From the NCBI GenBank assembly GCA_903772945.1, contig CAICTM010000072.1:62001-126000 (forward strand): a stretch of 64,000 nucleotides of DNA, written 5' to 3'. This DNA comes from Seminavis robusta (lineage: Eukaryota > Bacillariophyta > Bacillariophyceae > Naviculales > Naviculaceae). The notes beneath the pieces are model-generated. The model worked only from the letters and a program-made list of their open reading frames with translations. It did not search any database and was not told the DNA's origin. Shown here in pieces: positions 22,967 to 34,180 of the stretch; within the stretch, counting starts at the first letter, position 1, and every line of letters starts with the position of its first letter. The position numbers and the translations under genes are program-made.

Positions 22967-24668
22967 GGTTGTGTCGGATTGTCTTGCTTCGTAGCTATAC
23001 TCAAAAGATCAATTGCTCAGCTCAAGTGCTTGCCAATATTGTGAGATCGTTGAGCGCATTGCCGATAGAGCAGTCATCCCAGCACCAACATCTCTCCTAC
23101 TACATTAGTACAGGCTGCAGCAGCTCCACTTCAGCCTTCCCACTGGTTCTCTTGGCGACTCTCTTTGGTTCATGGATACCGGTCAAAACTTGCGTGGCAG
23201 GTCATATTCGTGCATGGCGTTCCTTGCTGCATCAAAGGTAAACCACGTCAGACTCAGATTGTCAGCAGCATCCAAAGTGAGTTAGAGAAAACGTGAAAAC
23301 GTTTTCGATCAAATTGAGATTTAAGATCGGAATTAACAAGGTTTACATCGAGTGGCACATGCGGAGTTCGTAGAATCCTGGACAGAGCTTTTACAATCAG
23401 TCTCGCACTGTCTCATGGAGTACAATATGTCTACGATACCCCACTCTGTTCTAGTGGGCGTTCTTTGAACAGTTCGGGAAGGGGCCTAAGTAAAGAACTA
23501 AGGATGCATCTGTAGCTATCTTTACATAATGAGCTGTACATGTAAGAACGTGACTGTGCCTGGGATAAGAATTTACGGGCTGGATGCAGGTTGTGGCAAA
23601 ATACAATGTCATGTATGTAAGCAAAACAGAGCTAAACAGCGACCTGCGACCTGCATTAGTCTACCTGCATTAAACAGCAAAAAGCGAGAATGCTAAAATA
23701 TTTTACAAAGACAAGCCTCCGGTCACAGGGTTCCTGTGTTCAAGTTCTGAGTTTTAGCTACTGGTAGCTGGCAGCGGATTTGCCTTGAGCCTTGAACCTG
23801 AACCAGTGAGTTCACGTCAGAACGAACCATCATCTTGTGGTACCAGGTACTCAGTAGAGCTTCAGCAAGTAAATAATCAGAGTGTTGCTCAGATGCTCAG
23901 ATCAAATAATCAGTACAATGATCCTTTTATCAGAGGTAACAACACAGGCACAATGCGTCGTCAATTTGTTCCCGGTATTGCCAAAGTTGGCTCAAAGGCG
24001 CCAGAGAGAGGGATGGCTTCTCCAGTGTATTCCTTGACAGCTGCATTGATCTCCGGCGTCCTCCTCTATACAGTAGATTGTGTGCCAGGTTCCAAGCACA
24101 ATGAGTCAGCATGCAAATCCAGCCAGCACATACTTTCACGTCCGGGTGAAGCATTAGAGTAGCCCTTTAAGCATTCACGTCTGTTGGACGAACCTGCTCG
24201 ATGATTTCGCGAGGTTCGCGGGTCAACACTACTAGCTAGAAACTATCATCTGCAGTAAGAAGGGCCTGACTGCCGGAGAAAAGTGTTGCGGCGTGCTGAA
24301 GGGTCAGACTCAAATAGGGTTTTTTGCATAGCTAGGGTTGGAGATTTGTTTTCGCGTACAGAGCTGGAAATTTTGCTTGCTCTCGTCTACACGGATGAAT
24401 GATTATGCAGTCTACAAACAATGATACCGTAGCTACGGTAGTTCGGATTGTCACTATTTGAATCAGGGCAACACAAGCTACAACGTGGGTTTTGCATTTC
24501 TACATGTAGTTCTACACAACAAAGTCAAGTCATCTGAGCAATAGTACGGGCTATAACTTGCAAAGTCTGCATTTCAGTTTCACATAGTATCCATTGAGCA
24601 TCAGCCACATTGAGAGGAGCAAAGCAGAAACTTCTTCAGGGCCCCACCACCACACTGCTTTTTGGGTG
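22967..24668. other. Intergenic region, 1.7 kb
   Basis: No supportable gene. A 125-codon frame on the + strand (23785-24162) has no domain. A dispersed repeat shared with 19577-19613 lies near 23671-23705. Confidence 0.45.
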
Positions 24669-27200
24669 TTACATGCCAAGAGTGCCATTTTCTTGAAGAG
24701 ACGCACAACAGTCGCACCCACACAGCAAGCTGTTGTCATCACAATCAAACAGCAAACCAATATCGACTGGGCAAGGATTCAAGGCGTTTGGAATACAAGT
24801 GGCATTGATACCACAAAGACCATTGGGAATGGTCCCAGACAGCCTTGGATTGCCCTGCATATTCAGTGCATACAGAGAGTGTTGCAAAGCAGCAAGCTCT
24901 GTAGGGACCGTTCCTGAAAATGAGTTTTGTCCAAGCCGAATTTCACCAATAGTTCTAAGCAAGCCAATCTCTGTGGGGATTGGTCCTGTGAAACCACAGT
25001 TTTGAAGTGACAAGTCATAAAGCCCAGTCAACAGCCCAAGCTCTGTGGGGACAGTGGAAGATAGTGGGTTGTCACCAACATCAAGAACCATGGAAATGCT
25101 GGTCAGAAGGCCAAATTCACTTGGCAGGGTTCCCGACAATTGGTTTCCCCTGACTTCCAGCATGGTGGTTGATGTCATTCCGCCCATGTGCTTGGGCAGT
25201 GTACCCTGCAGTTCATTTGCACCCAAGGAAAGGCGAAGGAGCTCGCCAAGCTCACTGGAAATGGACCCTGATATGCGATTTCCAAACAAGATCAACCATT
25301 CCAAAGACTCCATTTGGCCAATCTCTGCAAAGATGCATTGCATGAAGAGTGTGAGTAATATGCAGCATAGAGTCGACAGGAAGGTTTCCCTGCACTTACC
25401 TGTAGGAATGGTGCCTTGTCATAGAAAATGAAAGATGTGATGTATAGTATGGGGATTAGCCTTACAACAAGTAGCGCCAAAAGGACAGCAACATTGGATC
25501 TTACCTGAAAGATCACTGTCAAAGAAGTACAGCCGCCTCATCTTTGAAAACCGACCAATCACATAGGGAATTGAACCTTTCAGATTGGGATTTTAAGACT
25601 AAAATTGATTGTGTCAAGGTCAGTGAGCTGCCAGATTTCAGCTGGTACTGTGGAGGAATGATTGTTCAGAAGCCCAATTGTTACAAGATCTGAAGGATCA
25701 AGAAGCAACATGAATGAAGTTAAGGATACTAGCACACAAAGGAAAAACAAACCAGCCCCATGCATTCGAGCTCTTACCTGTCAGTAATCCAATTTCACTG
25801 GGAATGACACCAGTGATGACCTGGCCAAAGAAGAGAAGTGACTGCAATGAAGTCAGCTGCCCTATGCGGCTTGAAATGGTCCCAAACAGCGGGTTCAAGC
25901 CCAAGGATACAGCCTTAAGATTCGTCAACTTGTAAAATTCTTCTGGAATGGTTCCCAGAAGATGGTTCGTGTCCAACCAAAGGTTTTGGTATTGTCCCGC
26001 CTCGTCACAGTTGCCTTCAGGAGGCCGGTACGATCCGAGGCAACCTGGATAAACGAACGACAAGGTGTCGTTCATGGCAAAATGGATGTTGTCACGCCAG
26101 TCGCATTCATCCACACTATAGTTGAGCCATTTTTCATTGTTCCGCCACGTTTCTCCCCCAGTTGAGTAGTAAAAGCAGGCCAAAGCATATTTTTGTAGCA
26201 AGCGCGACTCTTCTTGAAATGGATTCTGGTTGGTGTCTTCAATCAACCATTCAAAAGCTTTGGACTGAGATGATTCTGGGTCTTCCATTGCCATGATTGT
26301 GTGTTCTGGCAGCAAGGACATCAAGTAGGTTTCATAAGACGTAGGTGCCTCAGTAGGGCCCAGACTTGGCGCTTGGGATGGCGTTGGCTCGTCACTGTCC
26401 TTTCCTGGTGCAACAACCGCAAATACTGCAAAAAGAACGACGACAAGCAAGAAGATCGCCCCCAGGACCAGTGCGGTTGTCGTTTGTTTTGTTTGTTGGC
26501 CAGCCTTTTGTTGCTTGGCATCTGAGCCAACGATTTCTTTGGCCTGGGGAAGGTCTGCTCGAGATGTGTCAGTTTGATCCACTGGGGAAGCGACTGCCAA
26601 GCCACCGGGGTTGTCTTCTGGAATGGTTTCAAAAAGTTCCACAGATTCGCCATTTGCAGAGAAGAATTCCAAGTCGGCCCCCGAAGGAAAGGCTCCTGGT
26701 CCTCTTGGACGTTGCTGTATTGCTCGGCCTCGCTGGCGATGGGGATGGAAGAGCGAAACGCTGCCTTTTATTAATGACGTGTCGACCGACCCGGTGATGT
26801 CCCATGGTGCAGCAGGGGCATGCGCATGAAAAACAACAATGTGGCCCGCTTCCTCGTTGCGCTCCTCAAAGTCATCGACATCAACAGTTTCAATTGGGTA
26901 GGCACCCGGTCCAAATCCGTACTCTGAAGGCCTCCCGTCTGACGATTGTCGGAAAGCAGCATTATCTTGGGGCATCCGTGTCTCTTCACCAGTTTCCCTA
27001 TTCTGGATTGACAGACTTTCCAGCTCATTGGAATTACCAGAATTGATCTGTCTAATTAACCCAAGCTTGCGCTCTTGGTTGGACCCCCCACTCGGCTGGA
27101 CATGACTGATAGCACCCAGCTTGTGCTGACGCACGGAGACATCGGTACTTATTTGGCTGATCGATCCAACCTTGCGCTGTTTGGCATTGGTCGACGCCAT
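24669..27200 (-). CDS. Type II membrane leucine-rich-repeat protein, frame broken
   Basis: Four exons: 25778-27200, 25505-25689, 25400-25414 (15 nt) and 24669-25324. The cytosolic N-terminus has three copies of a short motif (residues 7-17, 24-34, 42-52; pattern K-[VL]-G-x-I-x-[QH]-[IV]) and two GPGA[YF]P motifs. A transmembrane helix spans 241-264. A linker and a Trp/Cys-rich cap follow, then plant-type LRRs of the form L-x-G-x-[IV]-P-x-E-[IL]-G-x-L, and a Cys-rich C-terminus. The summed exons are 2279 nt, two over a multiple of three. In exon 2, at the AAAA run (25591-25594), reading passes from DTINFSLK to a stop, while the other frame gives PNLKGSIPYVIG; two extra bases explain both. It is either a recent null allele or an assembly error. 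The start uses the ATG at 27200. Confidence 0.85.
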
Positions 27201-27341
27201 CAACCTAACATAGAGCCAGTCACTGGGGCTAGCTAGCAGCTACCGTAGCTATGGTAAGTGACAACAGTAGAAATCGAATTTATGATGATGTAGCAAGCAT
27301 GCATTTATTTCGTCTATTGATTAAAATTTATATTTTAAAAT

Positions 27342-28727
27342 TTAAAAGAAGTCACTGTCAAAAGGACTATCCTCCTCCGTGGCCATCAGGACGTCACCGG
27401 TCCCAACGTCCATGGCTAGCGGGATGTTGGCGAAACAGGGTTCTGATGATGCATTGGTGCTGCTGCTGTTTTCGTCAACCGCATCGTGATCCCATGTGCC
27501 AAACCGAGCCCTCTTGGGGCTTGCTTGGTAGTCCAACGGTAGTGGCTGCAATGGATCCTCCACCTCGTCATCATCATTTTCGTCGCAGAGATCCAGGCCA
27601 AATTCCCAGGCATCACCATCCTCTTCGACCACCGAGTGATGATGCGAATGAGCGGATACCGATGGCAGCGACATGGCATCGTCTTCCTCTTCCTTTCGAG
27701 GGGCCATCGGGACGAATGTATTGTTGTTGGGTGCGCTCAGACGAGACCTTGGTCGTCGCATGTCCACAGCGAAAAGGAGAGGCTCTGATCGATTCTCCTC
27801 GATCCTTGCTTCCCTCAGTACTTCGAGCAGTGGCTCGACTGCCGCCAAGAGAAGCTTGCCGGTGGGCCTCTCCGTTTGCTCCGCGGCGATTGTTGCAGGT
27901 TTGTGTTCCTGCTTGTCCTTGTTGCTGCTGTTCAGCGTAGGAAGTTCTAGAGCATCTTCGGCACCCTGAGCTGCTGTGGTGGGAGGTCGATTGGCTTCCG
28001 GTGTGATGACGTTGGTGCTACTGGTACTACTGCTTTCTTGTTGTTGTTCGTCCTCCATTGGCACGGGAGTTCCGGATCGTGGCGTGCTGGACTGGCTGCT
28101 GGGAGCGCTATCGGTTTCATCCGCCGTGGAACTGCCGCTGGTAGATCCATCGTTGAATGGACGAAATCCCTTGAAGGTGACGGCATCTCGCAGACATTGG
28201 GAAGCTTTCTCTCGTGCGTACTCTTCATCGACAACTTCCCAACCATTGGATGTATTGTTGCGTTTGAGGAACCTGCCTGGAGGGGTCATGGCTTGTACTC
28301 TCTTGACGAGGTCTCTGGACATTTGACTCTTATCCTTCTTGGAAGATTTGATGTACGCTTGTCGCAAGTCTCGCGCCATTTTCCGGAGCCGTCCGTTGCC
28401 TTTGTGCAGATTGTTCTTGCCACCACGTCCCATGAGAATATCATTATCATGAGGAATAATGGGCTCGGGCGCCTTTACGGGAACCGTAGTTTGAGGCGCT
28501 GCGCGAGGAGCAGCTGTGTTGGGTGCCCAAAAGGGTCTGTAGTGCATAGGAACTGCCCCAGCAGGAAGAGGAGGATAAGGAAATGGAGGATGCTGGTAGC
28601 CCACCGGAATTGGAAAGGCCGGATGTCCGCATTGTTGCGGTTGTTGTGGCTGGAAGGCACCTGGACCTGCTGGATGGTATCCAACAATGACGAACTTTCC
28701 GCCTTGGGGTGGTTTGCAGTGGAGCAT
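27342..28727 (-). CDS. DUF6824-domain protein
   Basis: A single-exon 461-residue protein. Residues 1-88 are rich in Pro, Gly and Gln. The DUF6824 domain lies at about 94-183, with NDILMGRGGKNNLHKGN at 95-111, YIKSSKKDKSQMSRDLV near 125-141, GRFLKRN at 151-157 and AREKASQCLRDA at 171-182. The remainder is acidic, Ser/Thr-rich and disordered. This domain is strongly expanded in diatoms and other stramenopiles; its order of a Gly-rich start and a basic helical region suggests nucleic-acid binding, but its role is not established. Its stop lies 142 bp from the LRR gene start, on the same strand. Confidence 0.88.
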   Translation of the reverse strand: MLHCKPPQGGKFVIVGYHPAGPGAFQPQQPQQCGHPAFPIPVGYQHPPFPYPPLPAGAVPMHYRPFWAPNTAAPRAAPQTTVPVKAPEPIIPHDNDILMGRGGKNNLHKGNGRLRKMARDLRQAYIKSSKKDKSQMSRDLVKRVQAMTPPGRFLKRNNTSNGWEVVDEEYAREKASQCLRDAVTFKGFRPFNDGSTSGSSTADETDSAPSSQSSTPRSGTPVPMEDEQQQESSSTSSTNVITPEANRPPTTAAQGAEDALELPTLNSSNKDKQEHKPATIAAEQTERPTGKLLLAAVEPLLEVLREARIEENRSEPLLFAVDMRRPRSRLSAPNNNTFVPMAPRKEEEDDAMSLPSVSAHSHHHSVVEEDGDAWEFGLDLCDENDDDEVEDPLQPLPLDYQASPKRARFGTWDHDAVDENSSSTNASSEPCFANIPLAMDVGTGDVLMATEEDSPFDSDFF

Positions 28728-30189
28728 CTATCATCATGACAACAGAATAGATAACAGCAACAGGGAATCAACGGATGCAATAGATCCAAGGTAGGACAAG
28801 GTAAAGATACAAAAGATATTAGTTTTAGGATCCATTCCACCATCGCAGTACCGCTTTGGTCTTGGTGTCGGTTGCTTACCTTATTATTTTCGATCTTGCA
28901 GAGTCTTGGCTGGAGGAGAGTTGAGTCTCTTGGATGAGATGGGATCTGGGATTGTGTGAGCTTTATCGCAGTACCGGTTTTCCGTGTCCACCTCTCCGTA
29001 GATATTAGCACCAAGCGAGTTTGTACGGTGCAAGTAAACACGGCAAAGCCAAAATTTGATTTTTAAGCCCCCTTTTCCGGGTGCACTAATCTTACTCGAT
29101 ATTTAACACCTGTAAAACCTATTTGCGTCGCCAAGCACATTCTCCCTTAAAAGATTTGCCAGGTCTGCAGAGGGCTTAATCCAACACGGATGCAAAGGTT
29201 CTGAAGAATCACAATAATCCTGCGAGCCAGCCAGACACAAACAACTTACCAAAGCTGGTTCTTTGCTACACTGTCTACACTAGTATGGCATAAGCCGACG
29301 AACACTTTGTTGCGTGTTGCTCAATTAGTTTTAGGCTGATTGATTGATTGATTGATTGATTGAATCATTCGATCCTGTTCTGATTCCGATTCGAATGATT
29401 CAATCATCGGACTTGACCTCTAACTAAAGTACAAGTAGCGTACTTCTTGACTAGTCACTCTTCTTGATGAAGCCTCCGCATCGAGACATGAATCGAATCT
29501 CCACACCACACATGATTCCAGTGTCTTCTCTTGACACAGGAATTTGGGAGTCGTCATGACATTCCAATCCATATTCTCGTGTGGACAGGCGGTATTCTGT
29601 TCCGTGCGTGTTCATTTATTCAATGTCGCATCGCATTGGAAATTTGTTCAATGAATTTGTATTCTGCAGTGGGGAGGGTGGCTGCGAACAGTAGCTTGGC
29701 GAACTCTTAGGATGGGTTCAGCACACTATTGTCGTTTTCTTAAAAACGGGACACGGTGGATACCCCACTGGCTAAGCCTCTTTTAAGAACCAACTTGATT
29801 GATTGACTGACGTGTACTTATTTTTGCGGCGCTGCTTTCCTCTTTGATGGTGGTGGCGAATCTTTTGTACGGTAGCTGACGAAGGCTCCTTGGCTTTCAT
29901 GGCAACTGACGGTGCTTCTTAGTTGGTTGTGCAACATTCTGGTCTGGTTGCGGCTTCTGGCTGGTGATGCCTTGTGGATTGCATGAATCCCTGGGTGGTG
30001 CGTGAACATAGTGGTTACTTCCACCACTAGTGCATGCTCCCCCCGGGGCTGTGCAAAATTTGCCATTCCTGGTGCAAAGTTGGCATTGTCTCCCTTCCTT
30101 GCGATTGCATTCACTATCCCAGTAGTTTCCATCCTGCCAAAGGCCCAAAAACATCCCCATCACACATCCTTTGTAAATTGGTGTCGTTA
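28728..30189. other. Intergenic region, 1.5 kb
   Basis: Presumed promoter of the DUF6824 gene, then gene-free DNA. A (TTGA)n run at about 29338-29360 leads into a 16-bp perfect inverted repeat (29357-29372 and 29391-29406). Open frames on the - strand at 29818-30247 overlap the sulfotransferase end and include a Cys-rich stretch, but no family is recognised. Confidence 0.45.
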
Positions 30190-31263
30190 TTACTGAAGAT
30201 CCTTGCATTTCTCTTTGATAAAACTGGACTTGCAATGTTTCCAACAAGATGCGGGCAATCCAATTTGGTCTTGTAGTATTCTTCCAGTATCAGGACTTTC
30301 CAGCTCGACTTCGACATAGGTCATTTGTCCACGTCGCTGCCGCGCAAACTCGCGGACTCTATCTGTGTAGTTCTGATAAAACTCCACCCACACGTCCATG
30401 TCGAGTTCGTTTGGCATTTGGGGGCATGACTTGGCCCACTTGGCAATAAAGAATGCCCGTTGCGAATTGGCCGAATGAAACCATTCCGTGGCATTGCGCC
30501 TCACCAATAAAAGTGTGGCATGGGGGTAGGCGTCCCATATTTGATCAAGTGCATCCAAATTGGGATGGTAACAGCCACTTTCTCCCCCCATATACGCCGT
30601 ATCGGTCCATACCACTGTCTGTGTAAGATTGTTGTTGCCATTGGTACCACAGCCAGCAAAGGGTGGTCTTTGGTTGTGAATGTTTTGTTCCATACAGCGT
30701 CCAATGAGTTCGGGTGCTCCTCCCTTGGCAGCACTGGTAGTCCAGCGATGGGCGACATATTCCGGGCCCAAGTAGCACTCAAAGGCATAGTACGCACTGG
30801 TAGTGCCGCTTTTTGAAAACGAGGCCACAAAGATCGGATAGCTGACCTTTAGAGCCTTTGTAGCTGATATGGTGGGTCCCCGCGAGATGTTCTCATATGA
30901 TGCTTCATCCCGTCTGGAGAAAGCACCAGAGTTCAGAACTTTGTTGCGCCTTTCTCCATCCTTGCTCGTTCCTTCGTTTGTTTCCGCGGAAAACCTCGGA
31001 TGCCCAAAACACACCAGCAAAAGGAACAAGACTGCTACCGGCAGAAACACATTGGTTCCCTTGTGGGTCAACAAAGCCGTCCAAGAGAAATACGCCTTCT
31101 TTTCCTCGCCGTTGAAGTGAGGATCCTTGGAAGAAGAGTAGTTGACATGCTGGTCGTTGCTACGATTCTGACGAAATGGCGCTCTGGGTTTGACAGAGGA
31201 CTTGTCCATTGTCTCTCCAATGGTCCAATGGTGGTCGGTCTTGACTGGCGGCTGATCGATCAT
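30190..31263 (-). CDS. Golgi-type sulfotransferase
   Basis: A 357-residue single-exon type II membrane protein: basic cytosolic N-terminus, one transmembrane helix at about 70-88, then a lumenal catalytic domain. The 5'-phosphosulfate loop is FSKSGTTS (149-156), matching the S/T-x-x-K-S/T-G-T pattern that binds PAPS. The 3'-phosphate site is LVRRNATEWFHS (253-264), with the conserved Arg and Ser. Such enzymes transfer sulfate from PAPS to carbohydrate or tyrosine acceptors in the Golgi. Sulfated wall and mucilage polysaccharides are common in diatoms, so a glycan acceptor is likely (inference). The start is the first ATG of the frame. Confidence 0.85.
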   Translation of the reverse strand: MIDQPPVKTDHHWTIGETMDKSSVKPRAPFRQNRSNDQHVNYSSSKDPHFNGEEKKAYFSWTALLTHKGTNVFLPVAVLFLLLVCFGHPRFSAETNEGTSKDGERRNKVLNSGAFSRRDEASYENISRGPTISATKALKVSYPIFVASFSKSGTTSAYYAFECYLGPEYVAHRWTTSAAKGGAPELIGRCMEQNIHNQRPPFAGCGTNGNNNLTQTVVWTDTAYMGGESGCYHPNLDALDQIWDAYPHATLLLVRRNATEWFHSANSQRAFFIAKWAKSCPQMPNELDMDVWVEFYQNYTDRVREFARQRRGQMTYVEVELESPDTGRILQDQIGLPASCWKHCKSSFIKEKCKDLQ

Positions 31264-32061
31264 CGCTGCAGCTCCCGGTCCAATCGCATCGTACGTTTCA
31301 TTGGACTTGACTCGTCACCCGACTGTGATGTGACTCGAGTGACTAAAGTTGCGGACTTTCGGAAAATTTTTGAAATAAATTTGAGATGGACAGACATTCT
31401 CGATTGAGGAAAAGAGCACTTCAATTGCCTCATCAGGAACTCAGGAAGATTGAAGAGAGCACTCCCGACTGCCATTGGTACTTCAGCACTTTATTTAGCT
31501 AGCACAGCTGCTAGCTAGCACTACATGTATGTAGTCCCGCCGTACTAACTCCTGTTTTGGATACCATCGATATCGCAACCAGTTCCGCAGCCGTACTTTT
31601 TTACTACAGCGTACTCGAGTACTACTTTATAAAAGTAAAAGTAACTTTTATACTGTAGCAAAATAGGCCTAAGAAACCCGACACTTACCTAGGTACCTTG
31701 TATTAGTAGCTGTATTTGTCAGGTTACAAGACTTAATTGTTAGCTTGTTAGTCTTCCCCGTAAAGAGCACTCGCGATCTAGCAATTGCCATTGTGGTTCG
31801 TGGTTCGCGGCAGCACAACTTCCACAAAGTTATTCCAGTACCGGTCTAGCTAGTACTTTGATTCCAGTACTTTGGATACTTTGGACACTGGTACCACCCA
31901 TTTCCGCGGCTCTGTCACTGTATTACACATTGCACAGCTATTGCATGCACCTAGCTTATAGCTCTTGTATTCATGTACTCCAGTAGTCGGGTCTACCGGC
32001 AGGAGTGTCTAAAAATTTATGTTCAATAATTGTACAGAGGGAGGAGGCCAGCAGAAAAATC
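31264..32061. other. Intergenic region, nothing recognised
   Basis: Sulfotransferase upstream region. It contains short palindromic stretches (AGCTAGCACAGCTGCTAGCTAG near 31500, a TTTATAAAAGTAAAAG/CTTTTATA stretch near 31624) but no gene. Confidence 0.4.
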
Positions 32062-32595
32062 TTAGGCGGAGATAGCTACCAAAGATTGCTTCTTGAAGAG
32101 AGGTGCGGGGCCGCGGTGAAGACTGGAATAGTCGGAGGTTTGTTTTCTGGTCTGAACAGGGAACATTTCATTGTAGATATCTGTGGCTGCAAGGAAGTCT
32201 TCGTGGGCACGGCTGTCTGACCTCTTTGTTGCCAGCTTGTTGTGCTTGCGAACGTAGGTACCAAGGGTGTTCTTGATATGCATGGACTTTGCGTCAGAGG
32301 CATCTGTGAGACGCTGCAGCTCAATTGTCGAAAGGAGAATGTTGCGTTTGCGCTTGATCATCTTTTCTCGGTCAACGGCAACGAGGAGCCTCTCTAGGCC
32401 ACGAACACTCTCGTTCTTCCCCGCTGGCTTGCCAAAATCCAAGTGAGATCTAGCGACGCGGTGGGCATTAGTCTTGATAATGCTGAGTTCACAGGCGGTG
32501 TACCATAGCCCAAATTTCTCCCTATCCGTAATATCACAATCGATTGAACGGATAGAGCATTTTCCGAAGTGTACCTTGCGAGCGATGGTAGACAT
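32062..32595 (-). CDS. Unnamed diatom protein family, member B
   Basis: A single-exon 177-residue protein, the same length as the paralog at 22433-22966. Shared landmarks are the N-terminal KVHFG, WYTACE in the first third, SVRGLERLL in the middle, KRKRNILLSTIELQRL, and a charged helical C-terminus ending in a short hydrophobic SLVAISA. Overall similarity outside these blocks is low, so the duplication is old. No known domain, signal peptide or membrane helix. Confidence 0.75.
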   Translation of the reverse strand: MSTIARKVHFGKCSIRSIDCDITDREKFGLWYTACELSIIKTNAHRVARSHLDFGKPAGKNESVRGLERLLVAVDREKMIKRKRNILLSTIELQRLTDASDAKSMHIKNTLGTYVRKHNKLATKRSDSRAHEDFLAATDIYNEMFPVQTRKQTSDYSSLHRGPAPLFKKQSLVAISA

Positions 32596-34180
32596 GATGA
32601 TGAGTTGGTTCGTTGGATTGTGAGAACTGTTGAAAGTGAGTGTTTTTTTACTCTTGGAGCTTGGAAGGATTGGAAATTATGAGGGGAAGGAAGATGTCAA
32701 GATGTCTGAGAAGCCGAACTGGCAGATAAAACAAGAAAACAAGGTCGCTCGGTCGTTTGCTTTCTTGCTTTCTGAGTTTTGTGACGTTGCTACGTTGCTA
32801 CCGGTTGCTCGATGTCTTGGATGACCAATCGTCGCTGGATAAAGCAAGGATGCAGGATGCAGTCTTCAACTTGGCTGGATAAAAGAGTGTTTAAAACCGT
32901 GGTCCCCCTTTAGATTGGGGAAGCATTCTGTTTCTGAGTTTATCTGCCACATCATCGAGTTGCTTTCTCTGAGCAGTTTTACCGTTCCTTTCCCTCGCTT
33001 GCTCATAAAGATGTCACTGTGTCAATCTACGCTGTACGCTAGCAGAGCGACTTCGAGTACTCGATAGGTAGTGCATCCAAGATAAGCTTTCACGTGAGAA
33101 TGGTCGTAAAAGGAGATACCATTATAGTTGATACTAGTAGTTGTACAGTGGAGACCCAGTCGCTATTGCTTCTTTAATTATTTCAGGCGACTGAGTTTCG
33201 GAGAATTCTGAGCGAACACTCCTTTTCACTACCGTTGCTTCTTCAAGGTCACTGCTACGTACATGTATGTAGTACCGTACTCAGCACGCGGTAAGGCATG
33301 GCACCCATCACCCACTTTGGTACCATTGGCCAAGCACAAATAAATGTTGCCAGCCAGCTACTGGTACCAGGTGGCTACTAGCTAGTAGCCCTGGCTTGAG
33401 CTGCTGGCTGCTCTTGCTCAACTAGCTAGTAGCTAGATCTAGCTGGTAAGTAGAAGAGACGAAGAGACCACATCACCACAGCAGTACCGCTGTACAAGTT
33501 TATCGTCTCACTGTAGTCCGCAGATAATCGACTACTGCAGAAGTTGTCTGATCTTCTTTTTCAAAATCTGCCCTCTGCCAAAGCAAGCTAAGAAGCTATC
33601 TACAGCGAGCAGCATTGGTGCGGGGAAGGTTAGGAGAAGGCTTCTTTCGTGGGTGCGGTTTTGAAGGGTGAAATGCCAAGTTTCTAGGTTCTTTCAAGCG
33701 ATGTGTGAGGAGCGTTGATTATTGCAACTTTGCATAGCCTCCCCTACTGCCAGTGGAAGCTCGAACAGGCTGACCCGACCATCAATTTGTGCTCGCGTCG
33801 TTGAAGAAGAACCACTGTTTTGGCAAAACATAAAAGTTCCGCGTCTTGCTTTTAGTTTCAGGTAGTGCGGTAGAACTATAACTCTGATTTGAATCTTTGT
33901 ATAGTCCTAGCTAGCTAGCTACCGTACCAGCTAGAAAAACAATAAGTTTACTCTATTGACCCCAGTCTAGAGTAGAGCTACCGTATCATCCTGATCCTGT
34001 TTTCCAGCCTTTTCCAGTAACACGTCCGGTAACATTGCCAGCACATTGCCGTTGAAACGTACTGGCGACTACTGTAGCTAGATCTGCTTCCACGGCGCGT
34101 TCTAACGAAGCCTGCTACTGGCAGGAGCATGGTACGGACCTGTACCGGTGAAGAACCAGAACTACAGGAGCGGCTGATAA
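32596..34180. other. Intergenic region, 1.6 kb
   Basis: No supportable gene. Rich in CTAGCTAG palindromes (about 33380-33440, 33905-33920) and TACCGGTA-like motifs. A 64-codon + strand frame at 32630-32824 has no recognisable domain. Confidence 0.45.

Noticed and set aside
29818-30247. Cys-rich frames downstream of the sulfotransferase
   Set aside because: They overlap its 3' end in other frames and show no recognisable family or splice link.
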